Shown here piece by piece: positions 62,863 through 64,000 of a stretch of DNA of 64,000 nucleotides. The stretch's first letter is position 1, and each line of letters begins with the position of its first letter. The notes under the pieces were generated by a model, which was given only the letters and a program-made list of their open reading frames with translations, had not been told where the DNA came from and made no database searches. Source of the stretch: Pipra filicauda (Eukaryota; Chordata; Aves; Passeriformes; Pipridae); the NCBI RefSeq assembly GCF_003945595.2, contig NW_024104358.1, positions 248,001 to 312,000 on the forward strand. Direction: 5' to 3'. The translations under genes and the position numbers were made by a program.

Positions 62863-64000
62863 ATTTAACTGCTGTTTTGGAAGCCACCGTCGGCATCTGT
62901 GGCTGACCCCCAAAGGTGCAGTCATACACTGGTGACATATCGAAGACAGAACGTACAAGCTGTACCCTGCTCTCAGACACTGTTGTTGCAGAACAGAAGA
63001 CTCTTTTGAAAGAGTATGAAAAATTATATCAGGATTATACTTTGATAAAATTATATTATAAGTTATGTCTGGAAACAAATCCTGACACTTTAAAATTTTG
63101 ATTTCATACTCTGAATTACATGGACTTCCAACCTAACTAGCTTCTGTTAAGTGTCCTTCAAGTCTTCCTAGAAGCTGTCCCCCAATGCATGGTGTTTGAA
63201 ACAGGAGCGAAGACGGCAGCAATCTTCTTTCTCAAGTTGATCTTATCATTCAAAATAAATTCCATTCTCTGTATAGAAGCAATCAATGTGTCATGGTGAA
63301 GAAAAATCAGCACACTGAACATGGATGAAACATTCCCATTAGTGTAACATGACTATAAAGAACATTCTTACTACGAGGTAACCTTGTAGGCAAGGCTGAA
63401 GTCTTGAGAAAAATTGTAGAGTAGAGATTCTGAATCAAACTTTGTAACATTAATGGATGTTGAGCAAGGTTGCCCAGTGGTATAAATCAGCACGCCATTA
63501 AATCAAGTACTGGAAGTTAGTAGAAATACAGTATTTCATATCTGATGAGTATCAGGTCTTAAAATCTTTAAGGAGTAAAAAGGCATTTTTTTCACTGAAC
63601 TTGGCTTTTTTTCTTAGTGGTGCTCTTTTCCTTTGTGTGTTCTTACATTTCACAATTCCTGTTTGCAATTGCTTTACACTTCAAAGTGGTCTTTTAAATA
63701 TATTTCAGTACACATTGTCTGGGACTATCTATCTGTTGAAATTTTCTCCTGTATATTTTACTGTTACATGCAGGTATGGCTATATTTGTTTCTTTGATCA
63801 AGTAGGACAATTAATTACATCGTTTAAGTGGGTGACTTGATTTATAGAGAATTACAGAAGCCAGAGCAATATGGTGCATGAAAATAGCTATTAAATAAAG
63901 AATGAAGCCAAATGATGTTCAGCCATAAAAACCATATATTATATATGCAGTATAATAGCCATACTATCCAATTTCTAGTACTATTAAACATGTCAGCATA
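62863..64000. other. Intergenic sequence to window end
   Basis: A/T-rich, with short open frames only and nothing recognisable. Confidence 0.5.

Overview
The window is nuclear DNA from a bird. It carries degraded CR1 LINE fragments ending in the avian octamer-type tail, solo LTRs of one avian ERVL-like family, and vertebrate genes with ordinary GT-AG introns. A tRNA-Ile-headed, CR1-tailed SINE near 62.8 kb resembles the TguSINE1/PittSINE type described from passerines. A passerine is therefore plausible, but this is an inference.

Two protein-coding genes are present and they converge. UTP23 (plus strand, a rRNA-processing factor) enters from the left edge. Only its two last coding exons are here (684-858 and 1767-2153), and the first exon lies outside the window. 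RAD21 (minus strand, the kleisin subunit of cohesin) is complete: a CpG-island promoter and non-coding exon 1 near 56.5-56.8 kb, thirteen coding exons from 50,512 down to 35,710, and a 3'UTR of about 1.6 kb ending near 34.1 kb. The exons join in frame to 631 residues, the same length as human RAD21 as I recall it. UTP23 next to convergent RAD21 matches the vertebrate gene order I recall from human 8q24.

The 32 kb between the two genes has no other convincing gene. It holds CR1 pieces, two minus-oriented solo LTRs, a possible conserved non-coding element near 11.3-11.7 kb, and a nearly full-length RTE-like non-LTR retrotransposon on the minus strand (about 20.95-24.9 kb). That element has an apurinic-type endonuclease, a reverse transcriptase with an intact YADD box, and a C-terminal zinc knuckle. 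One frame break, at a 19-bp tandem duplication, splits its reading frame. It looks much younger than the CR1 debris around it and is the most unusual object in the window.

RAD21 introns contain one plus-strand LTR (intron 13), one CR1 3' end (intron 8) and a CTCF-like motif (intron 8). The RAD21 promoter combines NRF1, CHR/E2F-like, ETS-like and YY1 motifs, as expected for a cell-cycle housekeeping gene. Upstream of RAD21 (57-64 kb) I see only intergenic sequence, one complete-looking solo LTR, a tRNA-like relic and the SINE.

No CRISPR array, operon, bacterial gene or new multi-gene system is visible. Motif and family calls are by eye, with no alignment or database search.
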